From NCBI GenBank assembly GCA_030765065.1, contig CM060977.1, forward strand, positions 94,195,795 through 94,259,794: a DNA stretch of 64,000 nucleotides. Reading direction: 5' to 3'. This DNA is from Deroplatys truncata (lineage: Eukaryota > Arthropoda > Insecta > Mantodea > Mantidae). Below are positions 63,581 through 64,000 of the stretch, piece after piece. Numbering within the stretch: position 1 is the stretch's first letter; each line of letters starts with the position of its first letter. The position numbers were made by a program, and so were the translations under genes. Under the pieces are notes generated by a model. It had not been told where the DNA came from and searched no databases. It saw only the letters and a list, made by a program, of their open reading frames with translations.

Positions 63581-64000
63581 TATGGGAATGAATACAAAGG
63601 ACGCTACTAAGCAGTACAGTACGTGAGCTTTAAGTTGAAACATGACCATTTTGACGCTACCTGACCGGCCTAGGAGAGGAGGGTGCGCTTATGACGGTCC
63701 GAGTGCAAAGAAACCCTGTCAGTGTCACCCTTCACTGCCTAGTCTCACAGTATCAGCTGTACTTGTAATAGCAATGTTGCCAGTTGCTCTTTTGGTAGTG
63801 AAATATGAAAAATATGCTGAAATATTCGGCCGTCCTTGCTTCTCTGACTTTCGTATTGTTACACGCGGTTTCTGATTGTTCTCTTCTAAATTCCATGTTT
63901 ATACTAGCCCAGATAAGTTTCTACACTAATGGTTTTGAGATTAGGCAGTTAAGGATCACAACAGTCTTGTGGAATATGCGCTATCTCTTTGTACTTCCCA
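63581..64000. other. Unassigned stretch to the window end
   Basis: A 77-codon frame at 63642-63875 has no recognisable domain; nothing else seen. Confidence 0.4.

Overview
This is a eukaryotic and almost certainly arthropod (probably insect) intergenic window. It is AT-rich and I found no intact host gene. Nearly everything recognisable is a transposable element or its relic: mariner/Tc1, hAT, PIF/Harbinger and piggyBac DNA transposons, LTR retrotransposon pieces, a jockey-like and an older LINE, several tRNA-derived SINE families, and a very abundant family of about 850 bp with a TG/CA microsatellite. The mix, the depth of nesting and the gene-free 64 kb suggest a large, repeat-rich insect genome. 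I cannot name the species. All homology statements come from reading translations and motifs by eye; no database search was run. Family letters below are mine.

Layout. 1-9.2 kb: a transposase relic split by two tandem family-B elements, an antisense LTR piece (family C), two SINEs, a mariner (5275-6455) and a second IS630/mariner-type element (7758-9243). 9.5-13.5 kb: a SINE, a solo LTR of family H with heat-shock-element-like arrays split by a mariner, and a 75-bp tandem array. 13.7-22.3 kb: many family-B copies, one family-D repeat, an (AAT)n tract and a LINE 3' end. 22.8-24.4 kb: a 1.15-kb TIR element with ACCGCGGT palindromes, abutting an H LTR that has heat-shock elements, a TATA box and an initiator. 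25-30 kb: B copies, then a 3.05-kb hAT element stuffed with younger insertions. 30-36.6 kb: mariner fragment, SINEs, C LTR split by D, a 113-bp satellite of ten units that resembles a SINE tail, and another H LTR. 37-42 kb: transposase relic, third D copy, palindromic element G. 42-53 kb: B copies in tandem, SINEs, a decayed LINE. 53-58.5 kb: SINE fold-backs, a palindromic Tc1/mariner composite, a non-autonomous piggyBac element. 58.7-63.6 kb: a PIF/Harbinger element that has absorbed a hAT-like element (itself holding C LTR sequence) and a SINE (itself split by a LINE whose tail carries 5S-rRNA-like pieces).

No genes work together here in a pathway sense. The structure is a record of successive insertions, and several events can be ordered by target-site duplications and by uninterrupted copies elsewhere in the window. 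The two most interesting signals are the H LTR family, whose promoter region looks heat-shock-type, and family B, whose architecture (short subterminal inverted repeats, 3' stem-loop, central microsatellite, T-rich targets, tandem copies) resembles DINE-1/HINE (Helentron-type) elements.
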